Shown piece after piece: positions 38,107 to 46,511 of a stretch of DNA of 64,000 nucleotides. Location: the NCBI GenBank assembly GCA_024244705.1, contig JAAEOK010000018.1, positions 26,472-90,471 on the forward strand, given 5' to 3'. The DNA is from Alphaproteobacteria bacterium. Its GTDB lineage: Bacteria; Pseudomonadota; Alphaproteobacteria; JAAEOK01. The translations under genes and the position numbers were made by a program. The stretch's first letter is position 1. Each line of letters opens with the position of its first letter. Below the pieces are notes generated by a model that made no database searches, was not told the DNA's origin, and worked only from the letters and a program-made list of their open reading frames with translations.

Positions 38107-39891
38107 CTAACGCCCGACGGCATATCCCTGCATACCGCGCGGGTTGGCCGCCGCCTTGATCAGATCGCCGTCGCGCGCCGCCGCCGATAAACGCCCCAGC
38201 GACCATAGCTCCTCGATCTCGACGATATGTCCGCGGCGGCGCAATTCCTCGACCGTGCGGTCGGAGAAACGTCCTTCGAGGCGGATCACATTGGGGTACC
38301 GTTCGCGGGGGAAAAAACTGCTCGGAAAATTGACCGTTTGGAAGGTCGGGCAGTCGATCGCTTCCTGCAGGTTCATGCCGTGATCGATATGATGCAGCAA
38401 GAAGATCAATGCCCACTGATCCTGCTGATCGCCGCCCGGCGTGCCGAACGCCATATAGGGCGCGCCGTCGCGCAGCGCGAAGGACGGCGTCAAGGTGGTG
38501 CGGGGCCGTTTGCCCGGCGCCAGCGAGGCCGGATGACCCTCGTCGAGCCAGAACATTTGCCCACGATTGGTCAGATTGAAGCCAAGCTCGGGGATCGTCG
38601 GCGAGCTTTGCAGCCAACCGCCGCTCGGCGTCGCCGATACCATGTTGCCCCAGCGATCGATGACGTCGACGTGGCAGGTATCGCCTCGGCTGGCGCCGGT
38701 CTTGGCAATCGTCGGCTCGCCGCCGCCGAGCGCATCGTAGTGCTGCTTGAGCGCGGCGCGTTCGGCAGCGCCGTCGTCGGTCCAAGGGTCGTGGCCGGGA
38801 ATAGTCCCGGGGCGCAGATCCGGATTGGCGCGTTCGCCGACCAATTCCCGGCGCGCGCCGTTATGGGCGTCGTCGAGCAATGTCGTCATCGGCACGTCGA
38901 CGAAGTCGGGATCGCCGTAATAGGCCTCGCGATCGGCGTAGGCGAGTTTGGCGCATTCCACCACGGTATGGATGAAATCGGGCCCGGTCGGATTCATGGT
39001 CGCGATGTCGAAGCCTCTGAGCAGCGCCAACTGCTGCAGCATGACCGGACCCTGCCCCCACGGCCCGGTCTTGCAAATGGTATGGCCGTGATAATCGTAG
39101 GTCAGCGGATCTTCATAGGTGGCGTGCCAGCGCGCGAGATCATCGCCGGTCATGACGCCGTGCTGCGGCGTCCCGGTCGTATCGATATATGCGCGGTCGC
39201 GGCAAAAGCGGTCGATCGCCTCGGCGACGAAGCCTTCGTACCAGGCATGCCGCGCCGCCTCGATCCCGGCCTCGCGGCCGCCGTCGGCCGTTGCCGATTC
39301 GGCGACCAGGCGCTTGAAGGTGGCGGCAATCGCCGGCGTGCGAAAGAGCCGCCCGGGCTGTGGCGCGCCGTCCCGCAGCCATACCTCGGCCGAACTCGGC
39401 CAATGGTCGCGGAACAGGGCCTCGACCGATTCGATCGTCCAGGTGATGCGGGGCACCACCGGAAACCCGTTCTCGGCATAGCCGATGGCGAACTCCATGA
39501 CCTCGCCAAACGACATCGTGCCGTAATCCCGAAGGATCATCAGCCAGGCGTCGAACGCACCGGGCACGACCGCGGCAAGCAGCCCGGTACCGGGCATCAG
39601 CGAGTGACCGTGGCGTCGATAGTGCTCGATGGTCGCGGCCGCCGGAGCGGTGCCTTGTCCGCAGACCACCCTCGTCCTGCCCTCGGCCGCGCTGTGGACG
39701 ATCATCGGCGCTTCGCCGCCGGGCCCATTGAGATGTGGCTCGACCACCTGTAGAACGAAGCCCGCCGCCACCGCCGCGTCAAAGGCATTGCCGCCTTTTT
39801 CGAGAACGGCCATGCCGGACTGGGAGGCCAACCAGTGGGTCGACGCGACGGCGCCGAAGGTACAGAGGAGTTCCGGTCGCGTTGTGAACAT
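38107..39891 (-). CDS. Gamma-glutamyltransferase family protein
   Basis: This 594-aa Ntn-hydrolase precursor has its nucleophile Thr near residue 405 in GASRGDTCHVDVIDRWGNMVSAT, where autocleavage yields large and small subunits. Substrate loops include NPTGPDFIHTVVE and TTLTPSFAL. No export signal is obvious, and the lid-loop region is short, as in the GGT-like acylase subgroup. It sits divergent from dgcN-dgcA, which handle D-glutamate, so glutamyl compounds are a plausible shared theme. Confidence 0.88.
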   Translation of the reverse strand: MFTTRPELLCTFGAVASTHWLASQSGMAVLEKGGNAFDAAVAAGFVLQVVEPHLNGPGGEAPMIVHSAAEGRTRVVCGQGTAPAAATIEHYRRHGHSLMPGTGLLAAVVPGAFDAWLMILRDYGTMSFGEVMEFAIGYAENGFPVVPRITWTIESVEALFRDHWPSSAEVWLRDGAPQPGRLFRTPAIAATFKRLVAESATADGGREAGIEAARHAWYEGFVAEAIDRFCRDRAYIDTTGTPQHGVMTGDDLARWHATYEDPLTYDYHGHTICKTGPWGQGPVMLQQLALLRGFDIATMNPTGPDFIHTVVECAKLAYADREAYYGDPDFVDVPMTTLLDDAHNGARRELVGERANPDLRPGTIPGHDPWTDDGAAERAALKQHYDALGGGEPTIAKTGASRGDTCHVDVIDRWGNMVSATPSGGWLQSSPTIPELGFNLTNRGQMFWLDEGHPASLAPGKRPRTTLTPSFALRDGAPYMAFGTPGGDQQDQWALIFLLHHIDHGMNLQEAIDCPTFQTVNFPSSFFPRERYPNVIRLEGRFSDRTVEELRRRGHIVEIEELWSLGRLSAAARDGDLIKAAANPRGMQGYAVGR

Positions 39892-40028
39892 CTCGAGGGA
39901 CAGTCTGTTTTGGGGAAGGTTGGGCGGCGGCGATCATAGCCACAGGGACGACGGCACGACAAGCTCGGGTATCGGATGCGGCGAGGTTTATCGCAGGACC
40001 GAAGCCCCCATCAAGCGGAGTATCAGTC

Positions 40029-41027
40029 ATGGAAATTCGTAACCCGTATCTGCTGTTCTTGGGCGACGCGCCCGACGACCTGGCGGCCAAGACCGGGCGC
40101 GGGATCGCCGATTGGCGACCGGAATGGTGCCTCGGCGAGTTGCGACTGCCGGCCTGCAAGACGACGCTCGACCTGCCGACGATGTCGGTCGCGACGGCCG
40201 CCGAGGCGGGCGCCAAGACCCTGGTCGTTGGCGTCGCCAACAGGGGCGGGGTCATTCCCGAGAGCTGGTACGAAACTCTGCAGGAGGCGTTGCGCGCCGG
40301 CATGGACCTGGCCAGCGGCCTGCACCAGCCGCTGACGGCCGTACCCGGCCTTGACGAGCTGGCGGCCGAACAGGGGCGGCGGTTGATCGATGTCCGCCGG
40401 CCCGATCGCGATTTTGCCGTCGCCGCCGGTTCGCGGCGGCCGGGCAAGCGTCTGCTGACGGTCGGTACCGATTGCTCGGTCGGCAAGATGTACACCTCGC
40501 TGACCATCGAGAAGTCGATGAAGGCGCGCGGCCTGGCCGCCGATTTCCGCGCCACTGGCCAGACCGGTATCTTCATCGTTGGCAACGGCGTGCCGATCGA
40601 TGCGGTGATCGGCGATTTCATCTCCGGCGCCGCCGAATGGCTGACCCCGGCCAACGAGCCCGATCACTGGGATGTCGTCGAAGGGCAGGGGTCGCTGTTC
40701 CATCCCTCATTCGCCGGCGTCAGCTTGGGCCTGCTCCATGGCTCGCAACCCGACGCCCTCGTGCTGTGCCATGAACCGACCCGTGCCCATATGCGCGGAC
40801 TGCCGGATCGGCCAATGCCGGCGCTTGAGAAGTGCATCGAGGAAAACCTGCGTGCCGCGCACATGGTCAACCCCGAGGCGCGATTCATCGGCGTCAGCGT
40901 CAATACGCGCGCCCTCGGTGACGGCGAGGCGGCGGAGCTGCTCTACGGCATCGAAAGCCGCCTCGGCATCCCGGCTATCGATTCCATGCGCACCGGCGCC
41001 GACCGGTTGGTCGACGGGCTGTCGTAG
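40029..41027 (+). CDS. dgcN: DgcN-type N-acetyltransferase of the D-glutamate cycle (DUF1611)
   Basis: This 332-aa DUF1611 protein has a P-loop-like LLTVGTDCSVGKMYTSLTIE (about residues 140-160) and GQTGIFIVGNGVPIDAV. In the described DgcN-DgcA pathway DgcN acetylates D-glutamate and DgcA converts the N-acetyl intermediate. The dgcA-like gene follows 14 bp downstream, supporting the assignment. GGAG lies before the ATG. The exact substrate in this organism is inferred from the pair. Confidence 0.82.
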   Translation: MEIRNPYLLFLGDAPDDLAAKTGRGIADWRPEWCLGELRLPACKTTLDLPTMSVATAAEAGAKTLVVGVANRGGVIPESWYETLQEALRAGMDLASGLHQPLTAVPGLDELAAEQGRRLIDVRRPDRDFAVAAGSRRPGKRLLTVGTDCSVGKMYTSLTIEKSMKARGLAADFRATGQTGIFIVGNGVPIDAVIGDFISGAAEWLTPANEPDHWDVVEGQGSLFHPSFAGVSLGLLHGSQPDALVLCHEPTRAHMRGLPDRPMPALEKCIEENLRAAHMVNPEARFIGVSVNTRALGDGEAAELLYGIESRLGIPAIDSMRTGADRLVDGLS

Positions 41028-41041
41028 ATCTTGGTGCCGAT

Positions 41042-42022
41042 ATGATCTCGGTTTTGGCCCGCCACGAAAGCTGGCCCATCGACGGCACCTTCACGATCTC
41101 GCGCGGCTCGCGGACCGCCGCCGAAATCGTCGTCGCCGAAATCGGCGAAGGCGGCCGGCGCGGACGGGGCGAGTGCGTGCCCTATCCGCGCTACGGTGAA
41201 AGCGTCGACAGCGTGCTCAATGAAATCGGCAGCCTCGCCGCGGCGCTCGCCGACGGCTTGACCCGAACCGAATTGCAACACGCGCTGCCGGCGGGTGCGG
41301 CACGCAACGCGATCGATTGCGCGCTGTGGGATCTCGAGGCCAAGCGGGCCGGGCGGCGCATATGGGAAGTGGCGAACCTGCCCGCGCCGGAGCCGGCGGT
41401 CACGGCCTTCACGATTAGCGTTGGCCCGGCCGACAAGATGCGGGCCGATGCGGAAGCCAACCGCGCCCGGCCGTTGCTCAAGCTCAAGCTGACCGGACCC
41501 GGCGATCTCCAGCGGGTCGAGGCGGTTCGCCAAGCAGCCCCCGACTCGCGGCTGGTGGTCGACGCCAACGAGGCGTGGACGCCGGCGATCTGCCGCGAGC
41601 TGTTTCCGGCGCTCGGCGACCTCGGCGTCGAGATGATCGAGCAGCCCCTGCCGGCCGGCGAGGATTCGATCCTGGCAGAGCTGGACCGGCCGGTGCCGCT
41701 CTGCGCCGACGAATCGTGCCACACGCGAGCCGACCTTCCGGCGCTCGCCGGCCGTTACGACATGATCAACATCAAGCTCGACAAGACCGGTGGTCTTACC
41801 GAAGCGCTGGCGCTCGCCGATGCCGCCGCAGCGGCCGGGCTGGGTATCATGATCGGCTGCATGATCGGCACTTCGCTGGCGATGGCGCCGGCGACGTTGC
41901 TGACCGCGGGCGCGGCCATTGTCGATCTCGATGGTCCCTTGTTGCTGCGCCAGGACCGTCCCGACCATCTCTCCTTCGCCGAAAATCGCGTCCACCCACC
42001 GACGCCGGACCTTTGGGGGTAG
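41042..42022 (+). CDS. dgcA: DgcA-type enolase-superfamily racemase/epimerase
   Basis: This 326-aa enolase-superfamily enzyme has catalytic Lys in LLKLKLTG (KxK), metal ligands in VVDANEAW, MIEQPLPAGED and CADESCH, and the second-half Lys in YDMINIKLDKTGG. It is of the muconate-lactonising subgroup close to Ala-Glu dipeptide epimerases, now partly assigned as DgcA. Paired with dgcN, a role in D-glutamate catabolism is likely; dipeptide epimerisation is the alternative. Confidence 0.85.
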   Translation: MISVLARHESWPIDGTFTISRGSRTAAEIVVAEIGEGGRRGRGECVPYPRYGESVDSVLNEIGSLAAALADGLTRTELQHALPAGAARNAIDCALWDLEAKRAGRRIWEVANLPAPEPAVTAFTISVGPADKMRADAEANRARPLLKLKLTGPGDLQRVEAVRQAAPDSRLVVDANEAWTPAICRELFPALGDLGVEMIEQPLPAGEDSILAELDRPVPLCADESCHTRADLPALAGRYDMINIKLDKTGGLTEALALADAAAAAGLGIMIGCMIGTSLAMAPATLLTAGAAIVDLDGPLLLRQDRPDHLSFAENRVHPPTPDLWG

Positions 42023-42050
42023 CGCACGGCCGGGTTCGAGCCGCAGCGAC

Positions 42051-42728
42051 CTAGGACGATCGCCGGATCTTGTTTTCTTTTTCGTAGGCGTCGACGGTCT
42101 TGAGCGTCCAGCCGACGACCCGTTTCAGCACCTTGCCGAGGGCGTCGTTGAAGGCGAGAACGATGTCGTCCAGCGTGTTGGACGGCGAGGCGATTTTGAA
42201 GCCGAATGTGGTGCTGGCGATGATCAGCCGTTCCGGCATCTTGACCAGCTTGGCGTTGATGCGGACATCGACGGTGGGGGCGGCGGTCGGATCGTCGATC
42301 GGCTTGTCGTCGGCGTCGTAGTAATTGGCTTGGAACTCGCGCAATTCCAGCTTCAGCGAATAATCGGAGCGGAGCGCCACGGTCTCGCGGCCGACCGAGA
42401 TGATCTTGTCGGTGTTTTCGAACGATTCGATGACCAGCGTTTGGACCAGCGCCGGCGCGCGGTCGGTCCATTCCGCCTTGGCGAAATAGTCGAGCGTAGT
42501 CGGCGTGCGCTTGAGCGCGATTCGCGTGGTATTGATGCCGGCCGCGGCGACCGGGGATTCGACCAGGAGCTGCCAACTGGCGGTCGGCAGGCCCTCTTCG
42601 AACGTGCTCTTAGGCGTCAAATCGTAGAGCTTGGGCGGCGGCTCCTGGCCGGGCAGCAACGAACCGGTGCAACCGGCGATCGACAGCGCCAGCGTCGCGG
42701 CGGTGGCGGCCCGCAGGATTCGAATCAT
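42051..42728 (-). CDS. ABC-transport auxiliary lipoprotein (PqiC/DUF330-like)
   Basis: About 225 aa with a lipobox signal (LALSIAGCTG) and the PqiC-like domain PPPKLYDLTPKSTFEEGLPTA in two parts, then RTPTTLDYFAKAEWTDRAPALVQ. Last gene of the mlaE-F-D operon. The ATG has GAGGAGAG in front and lies 11 nt after the mlaD stop. In classical Mla systems this position holds MlaC/MlaB; a PqiC-like outer-membrane lipoprotein suggests a different outer-membrane partner. Confidence 0.88.
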   Translation of the reverse strand: MIRILRAATAATLALSIAGCTGSLLPGQEPPPKLYDLTPKSTFEEGLPTASWQLLVESPVAAAGINTTRIALKRTPTTLDYFAKAEWTDRAPALVQTLVIESFENTDKIISVGRETVALRSDYSLKLELREFQANYYDADDKPIDDPTAAPTVDVRINAKLVKMPERLIIASTTFGFKIASPSNTLDDIVLAFNDALGKVLKRVVGWTLKTVDAYEKENKIRRSS

Positions 42729-42738
42729 CGGTCTCTCC

Positions 42739-43689
42739 TCATTGCACATTGACGCCGCGTTGCGAATCGCCGAACAGGAACCGCGCCGGATCCCGCTCGA
42801 GGCGCTCTGCCAAACGCTGCAGGGCGCTGACCAGGGCCCGCGCTTCGGTCATGAACCGCGACAGTTCGTAGAGTCCGGTCGACGAGAAGTCCTGCAGCGA
42901 GCGCTTGTTGTCGCTGACCACCTCGTCGAGGTTCTTGGCGAGGTTGGAAAACGATTTCAGGGTCGTCTGGACCTGGGCCAGGGTCGGCGTCAATTGCTTG
43001 CCCTCCTCCTCGGCGATGGCGCGCACCTGCTGGACGAACAGGCCGAGCTCATCCATCGTCTTGGACAGCGATTTGAGCGTGTAGGAGATATCGCCGATCA
43101 TGCCGTCGATCTCATCGCTGTTGGTGGCGAAGGCACTGGTCAGCGTATTGACGTCCGACAGGATGCCCGAGATGCTGTTGATGTTCTGGTCGCTGAAAAT
43201 CAACTGGGCGCGCACGATCAACGTATTCAGGTCGGCGACCAGTTCCGGCGCGCTGCGGGTCAGTTCCTCGATCGCCGAAGCGCCGGCGCGGATCTGCGCC
43301 ATGTCCTGGTCCTCGGCGGGGACCAGCGGCGGGCTGTTGGGGTTGCCGCCGACCAACTGGACGACCGCCACGTTGGTCAGCAATTGAAGCTCCAGAAAGG
43401 CCTCGGTATCGACCTTGATCGGCGTGGTGGCGTTGACTTCGACGATGGCGATGACTTGGTGGGTATCGGGGTCGATCGCGATTTTGCTGACGCTGCCGAC
43501 CGGTACGCCGCGATATAGCACCGCGTTGCCGATACGAAGCCCGGTTACCGACCCGGTGAAGACGATCTTGTAATCGATCGTGTCCGCGGTCGTGCGCGAA
43601 CCGCCGACCCACAGCACGACGACGAGAAGCCCGGCGAGCAGCGCAAGAACGAAGCCGCCGACGATGACATAGCTGGCGCGGGTTTCCAT
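42739..43689 (-). CDS. mlaD: MCE-domain lipid-transport protein MlaD
   Basis: This 316-aa protein has one N-terminal membrane helix and an MCE domain (YKIVFTGSVTGLRIGNAVLYRGVPVGSV). A long helical C-terminus follows, with regular hydrophobic repeats of the type that form the tunnel needle in longer MCE proteins. It is longer than E. coli MlaD (about 180 aa). It bridges the permease to the periplasm. Six bp after mlaF. Confidence 0.93.
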   Translation of the reverse strand: METRASYVIVGGFVLALLAGLLVVVLWVGGSRTTADTIDYKIVFTGSVTGLRIGNAVLYRGVPVGSVSKIAIDPDTHQVIAIVEVNATTPIKVDTEAFLELQLLTNVAVVQLVGGNPNSPPLVPAEDQDMAQIRAGASAIEELTRSAPELVADLNTLIVRAQLIFSDQNINSISGILSDVNTLTSAFATNSDEIDGMIGDISYTLKSLSKTMDELGLFVQQVRAIAEEEGKQLTPTLAQVQTTLKSFSNLAKNLDEVVSDNKRSLQDFSSTGLYELSRFMTEARALVSALQRLAERLERDPARFLFGDSQRGVNVQ

Positions 43690-43695
43690 CGCCGG

Positions 43696-44460
43696 CTATC
43701 CGCCGCCGCCGACCGCGCGCGCGCGCGGGCCGTGGAAATACTCGTGGATCCACGGGTGGTCGAGCTTCAACAATTCCTCCAGGCGTCCAACCACGATCTT
43801 CTTATCTACCAGCACGGCGATACGGTCGCAGATGGTGGTCAAACTGTCCAGGTCGTGTGTGACCATGAAGACGGTGAATTTCAAGGTGTGATTCAGGGTC
43901 TGGATCAGCGAATCGAAACTCGCGGCGCCGATCGGATCGAGCCCGGCGGTCGGCTCGTCGAGAAACAGGATCTCCGGGTCCATCGCCATCGCGCGGGCGA
44001 GACCGGCGCGTTTGCGCATGCCGCCCGACAATTCCGACGGCATCTTGCCGGCGGCGTCCGGCGGCAGGCCGACGAGATCGATCTTGAGCGCGGCGATCTC
44101 GTCCATCAGCGCCTGGGGCAGGTCGAGGTGCTCGCGCAGCGGGACCTCGATGTTCTGGGCGACGCTCAGCGAACCGAACAGCGCGCCGTCCTGGAACAGA
44201 ACGCCCCAACGCTGCTGTGCCTGCTGGCGCGCCTCGCCGCCGCCCTCGCGGATATTGTGGCCGAATACCTCGATGGTGCCGGCGGTCGGCCGCAGCAATC
44301 CGACGATCGCCTTCAACAGCACCGACTTGCCGGTGCCCGACCCGCCGACCACGCCAAGCACCTCGCCCGGACGCACGTCAAGATCGAGGCCGTCATGAAC
44401 GACTTGCGGTCCGAACTGGGTCCTGAGGCCGCGAATGCGAATGACGGGGGTATCGGACAT
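43696..44460 (-). CDS. mlaF: Lipid ABC transporter ATP-binding protein MlaF
   Basis: This 254-aa ABC ATPase has Walker A GGSGTGKS, signature ELSGGMRKRAGLARA and Walker B EILFLDEPTAGLDP, the MlaF/Ttg2A form (GGMRKR). It drives lipid movement by the MlaE-MlaD complex at the inner membrane. Between mlaE (12 bp upstream) and mlaD. Confidence 0.95.
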   Translation of the reverse strand: MSDTPVIRIRGLRTQFGPQVVHDGLDLDVRPGEVLGVVGGSGTGKSVLLKAIVGLLRPTAGTIEVFGHNIREGGGEARQQAQQRWGVLFQDGALFGSLSVAQNIEVPLREHLDLPQALMDEIAALKIDLVGLPPDAAGKMPSELSGGMRKRAGLARAMAMDPEILFLDEPTAGLDPIGAASFDSLIQTLNHTLKFTVFMVTHDLDSLTTICDRIAVLVDKKIVVGRLEELLKLDHPWIHEYFHGPRARAVGGGG

Positions 44461-44472
44461 CGCGCCGGATCC

Positions 44473-45645
44473 TCAAATGTGCAGGGTCGAGAAGATGATC
44501 GAAAACACGGCGTCGGCGATGATCACCAGGAAGATCGCCTGGACCACCGACTGGGTGGTCTTGCGGCCGACGCTTTCGGCGCTGCCCTCGACCCGGAGAC
44601 CCTGGAAACAGCCGACCATGGCGATGAGGAACGCGAACACCGGCGCCTTCATCAGCCCGATCCAGATCGTCCACGGCGTGAGCGCGAGGCGCAGCTGCTC
44701 GATGAACGCGGTCAGCGAGATGTCGAGCACCAGCATCGACATGATCGCGCCGCCGGTCATGCCCATGATGTCGGCATAGACGCCAAGCAGCGGCAGAACG
44801 ATGACCAGCGCGATGATCCGCGGCAGCACCAGGACCTCCATCGGGTCCATGCCGATGGTCTCCATGGCGTCGATTTCCTCGCGCACTTTCATGGTGCCGA
44901 TCTGCGCCGTGAACGCGCTGCCCGAGCGGCCGGCGACCAGGATCGCGGTCAGCAGGATGCCGATCTCGCGCAGCACCGAGACGGCGAGCAGGTTGACGGT
45001 GAAGATCTCGGCGCCGAATTGGCGCAACTGGTCGGCGCCCTGGTAGGCCAGCACGACGCCGATCAGGAACGACAGCAGCCCGACGATCGGCAGCGCCCTG
45101 ACCCCGGCCGATTCCATGTTATTGATCGTCGAGATCAGACGCAGCCGGCGCGGCCGCGCAATGATCCGTCCGAAGACCACGATGGTCAGGCCGAAGAAGG
45201 ACAGCAGGTCGCGTCCCTCGCGGAAGGCCTGAACGGTGCTGTGGCCGATCACTTCCAGGCTGTGGCTGAAGCGGCCGACGGGCGGCTGCGGCACCGCGTG
45301 GCGTTCCTCCGCTTCCGCGACCCGGGCGAGCAAGTCGCTGAAATCGCCGGGCGCGCCGGCGACCTCGGTCTCGACACCGGCATTCTTGAAACGGTCGACG
45401 ACCTTGAACAGAACCAACGCGCCGGCGGTGTCGATGGCGTCGAGCCGCGACAGGTCGAACACCGCCTGGCGCGCACCGTTGGGCGTCAGCGCGCCGGCCT
45501 GCCGTTCGATGTCGGGGGCATGGCGAATCGTCCACGGGCCGGCCGCGACGATCTTCAGCCGGTCGTCGTCCCGGCTCGTCTTCACCCACTCCCGGTCAGA
45601 CACCGCATCCCCCGCATTCAGGCCCCCAGAACCGCGCCGTAGCAT
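44473..45645 (-). CDS. mlaE: MlaE permease with N-terminal STAS domain
   Basis: This 390-aa protein has residues about 20-115 as a STAS domain (QAVFDLSRLDAIDTAGALVLFKVVD), which in E. coli is the separate MlaB. The MlaE permease follows (GIVLAYQGADQLRQFGAE-like, GRSGSAFTAQIGTMKVREEIDAM). The fusion means no separate mlaB is needed. The start is either this ATG or the GTG at 45603, which has GGGGGA upstream and gives VSDREWVKTS. First gene of the operon, behind a very AT-rich region. Confidence 0.92.
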   Translation of the reverse strand: MLRRGSGGLNAGDAVSDREWVKTSRDDDRLKIVAAGPWTIRHAPDIERQAGALTPNGARQAVFDLSRLDAIDTAGALVLFKVVDRFKNAGVETEVAGAPGDFSDLLARVAEAEERHAVPQPPVGRFSHSLEVIGHSTVQAFREGRDLLSFFGLTIVVFGRIIARPRRLRLISTINNMESAGVRALPIVGLLSFLIGVVLAYQGADQLRQFGAEIFTVNLLAVSVLREIGILLTAILVAGRSGSAFTAQIGTMKVREEIDAMETIGMDPMEVLVLPRIIALVIVLPLLGVYADIMGMTGGAIMSMLVLDISLTAFIEQLRLALTPWTIWIGLMKAPVFAFLIAMVGCFQGLRVEGSAESVGRKTTQSVVQAIFLVIIADAVFSIIFSTLHI

Positions 45646-45772
45646 ATCGCACGGCCGGGCCCATGGTTAGCGCCAATATGACGCCGCCGGCGCCCGGCGC
45701 GAATCCGCATTCATCCCCTCTCTTCATGCAGTGCAATATGCCATATCACGGCCTCGAATTTGCTCACATGGA

Positions 45773-45837
45773 GAAATAATATTTTGATTTAATTTGATAA
45801 ATTTATGATTGAAATATTATTTCCAAGTGTCTATTTT
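45773..45837 (+). promoter_or_regulatory. AT-rich promoter with inverted repeat, ahead of candidate small RNA
   Basis: TTGAAA at 45809-45814 and TATTTT at 45832-45837 are 17 bp apart. GAAATAATATTT (45773-45784) and AAATATTATTTC (45812-45823) are perfect 12-bp inverted arms; the right arm overlaps the -35. This is a conspicuous AT island in a high-GC region and could also feed the divergent mla operon on the minus strand. Confidence 0.6.
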
Positions 45838-45843
45838 GTGCAT

Positions 45844-45943
45844 TGCAACATAGCTCCATTTGCGAGCTCTCATGTTGTTTGCGCTCCTGTCGAGCGTTTC
45901 CTCCCTTAGACTCGGGCCGCGCCTTTGGTGCGGCCCGTTTTTT
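45844..45943 (+). ncRNA. Candidate small regulatory RNA, about 100 nt, three hairpins
   Basis: Predicted from a promoter 7 bp upstream to a strong terminator at the 3' end. Stem 1 pairs GCAACAT with ATGTTGT around AGCTC/GAGCT. Stem 2 is CGCTC-CTGTC-GAGCG. A single-stranded UUUCCUCCCUU follows, which can pair with Shine-Dalgarno sequences. The terminator stem ends the RNA. No open frame of note is inside, and no other plus-strand gene needs this terminator. The layout matches alphaproteobacterial trans-acting sRNAs with anti-SD motifs. The target is unknown. Confidence 0.6.
45913..45943 (+). terminator. Intrinsic terminator of the candidate sRNA
   Basis: CGGGCCGC/GCGGCCCG stem extended by GCC-TTT-GGT, then six Ts (45938-45943). 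It points along the plus strand, while the coding genes on both sides are on the minus strand. Confidence 0.9.
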
Positions 45944-45944
45944 G

Positions 45945-46511
45945 TCACGCCGCACCCGGCGGTTCGGCGGGGGTGCCGGCGCCGCCGGCGCCGAGCGCCC
46001 GCTGCATGATGACGCTGTCGACCCACTGGTCGAGCTTGAAGCCGACCGCCGGCAGGGTGCCGACCATCGCGAAGCCCATCCCGCGATGCAGGGCGATCGA
46101 GCCGGCATTGGCGGAATCGCCGATGACCGCCACCATCTGCCGGTAGCCGAGCGCGGTGCACAGCACGATGAGCCGGCTCAGCAGCGCCTGGCCGATGCCG
46201 CGGCGGGCGGCCGCCGGGTCGACATAGATCGAATCCTCGACGGTAAAGCGGTAAGCCGAGCGCGTGCGGTAGGGCGCCGCGTAGGCGAATCCGTGGACCA
46301 CAGTGTCCCACTCGGCGACCAGATAGGGCAGGCCGCGGCCGGTGATGTCGCGCCGCCGCCAGGCCAGTTCCGCCGCCGTCGGCGCGACCTCCTCGAACGA
46401 CGCCCGGCCGGCGGCGACATGGTGGCGGTAGATGGCGGCGATCGCCTCCTGGTCGGCGTCGCCGGCGTCGCGGACGAGGATCGGCAGCGCGCCTTCCGGG
46501 GCCGCGCTCAT
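45945..46511 (-). CDS. GNAT N-acetyltransferase (Pat/Bar-like)
   Basis: This 188-aa GNAT protein has DSIYVDPAAARRGIGQALLSRLI (acetyl-CoA loop RRGIGQA) and VAVIGDSANAGSIALHRGMGF, close to phosphinothricin-type amino-acid N-acetyltransferases. Its ATG overlaps the stop of the N-formylglutamate gene (ATGA), so amino-acid acylation chemistry is a sensible context. Its 3' end abuts the sRNA terminator on the other strand. Confidence 0.9.
   Translation of the reverse strand: MSAAPEGALPILVRDAGDADQEAIAAIYRHHVAAGRASFEEVAPTAAELAWRRRDITGRGLPYLVAEWDTVVHGFAYAAPYRTRSAYRFTVEDSIYVDPAAARRGIGQALLSRLIVLCTALGYRQMVAVIGDSANAGSIALHRGMGFAMVGTLPAVGFKLDQWVDSVIMQRALGAGGAGTPAEPPGAA

Noticed and set aside
45765..45830. 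AT-rich stretch as a replication origin
   Set aside because: No DnaA boxes or iterons are visible; promoter plus operator explains it better.
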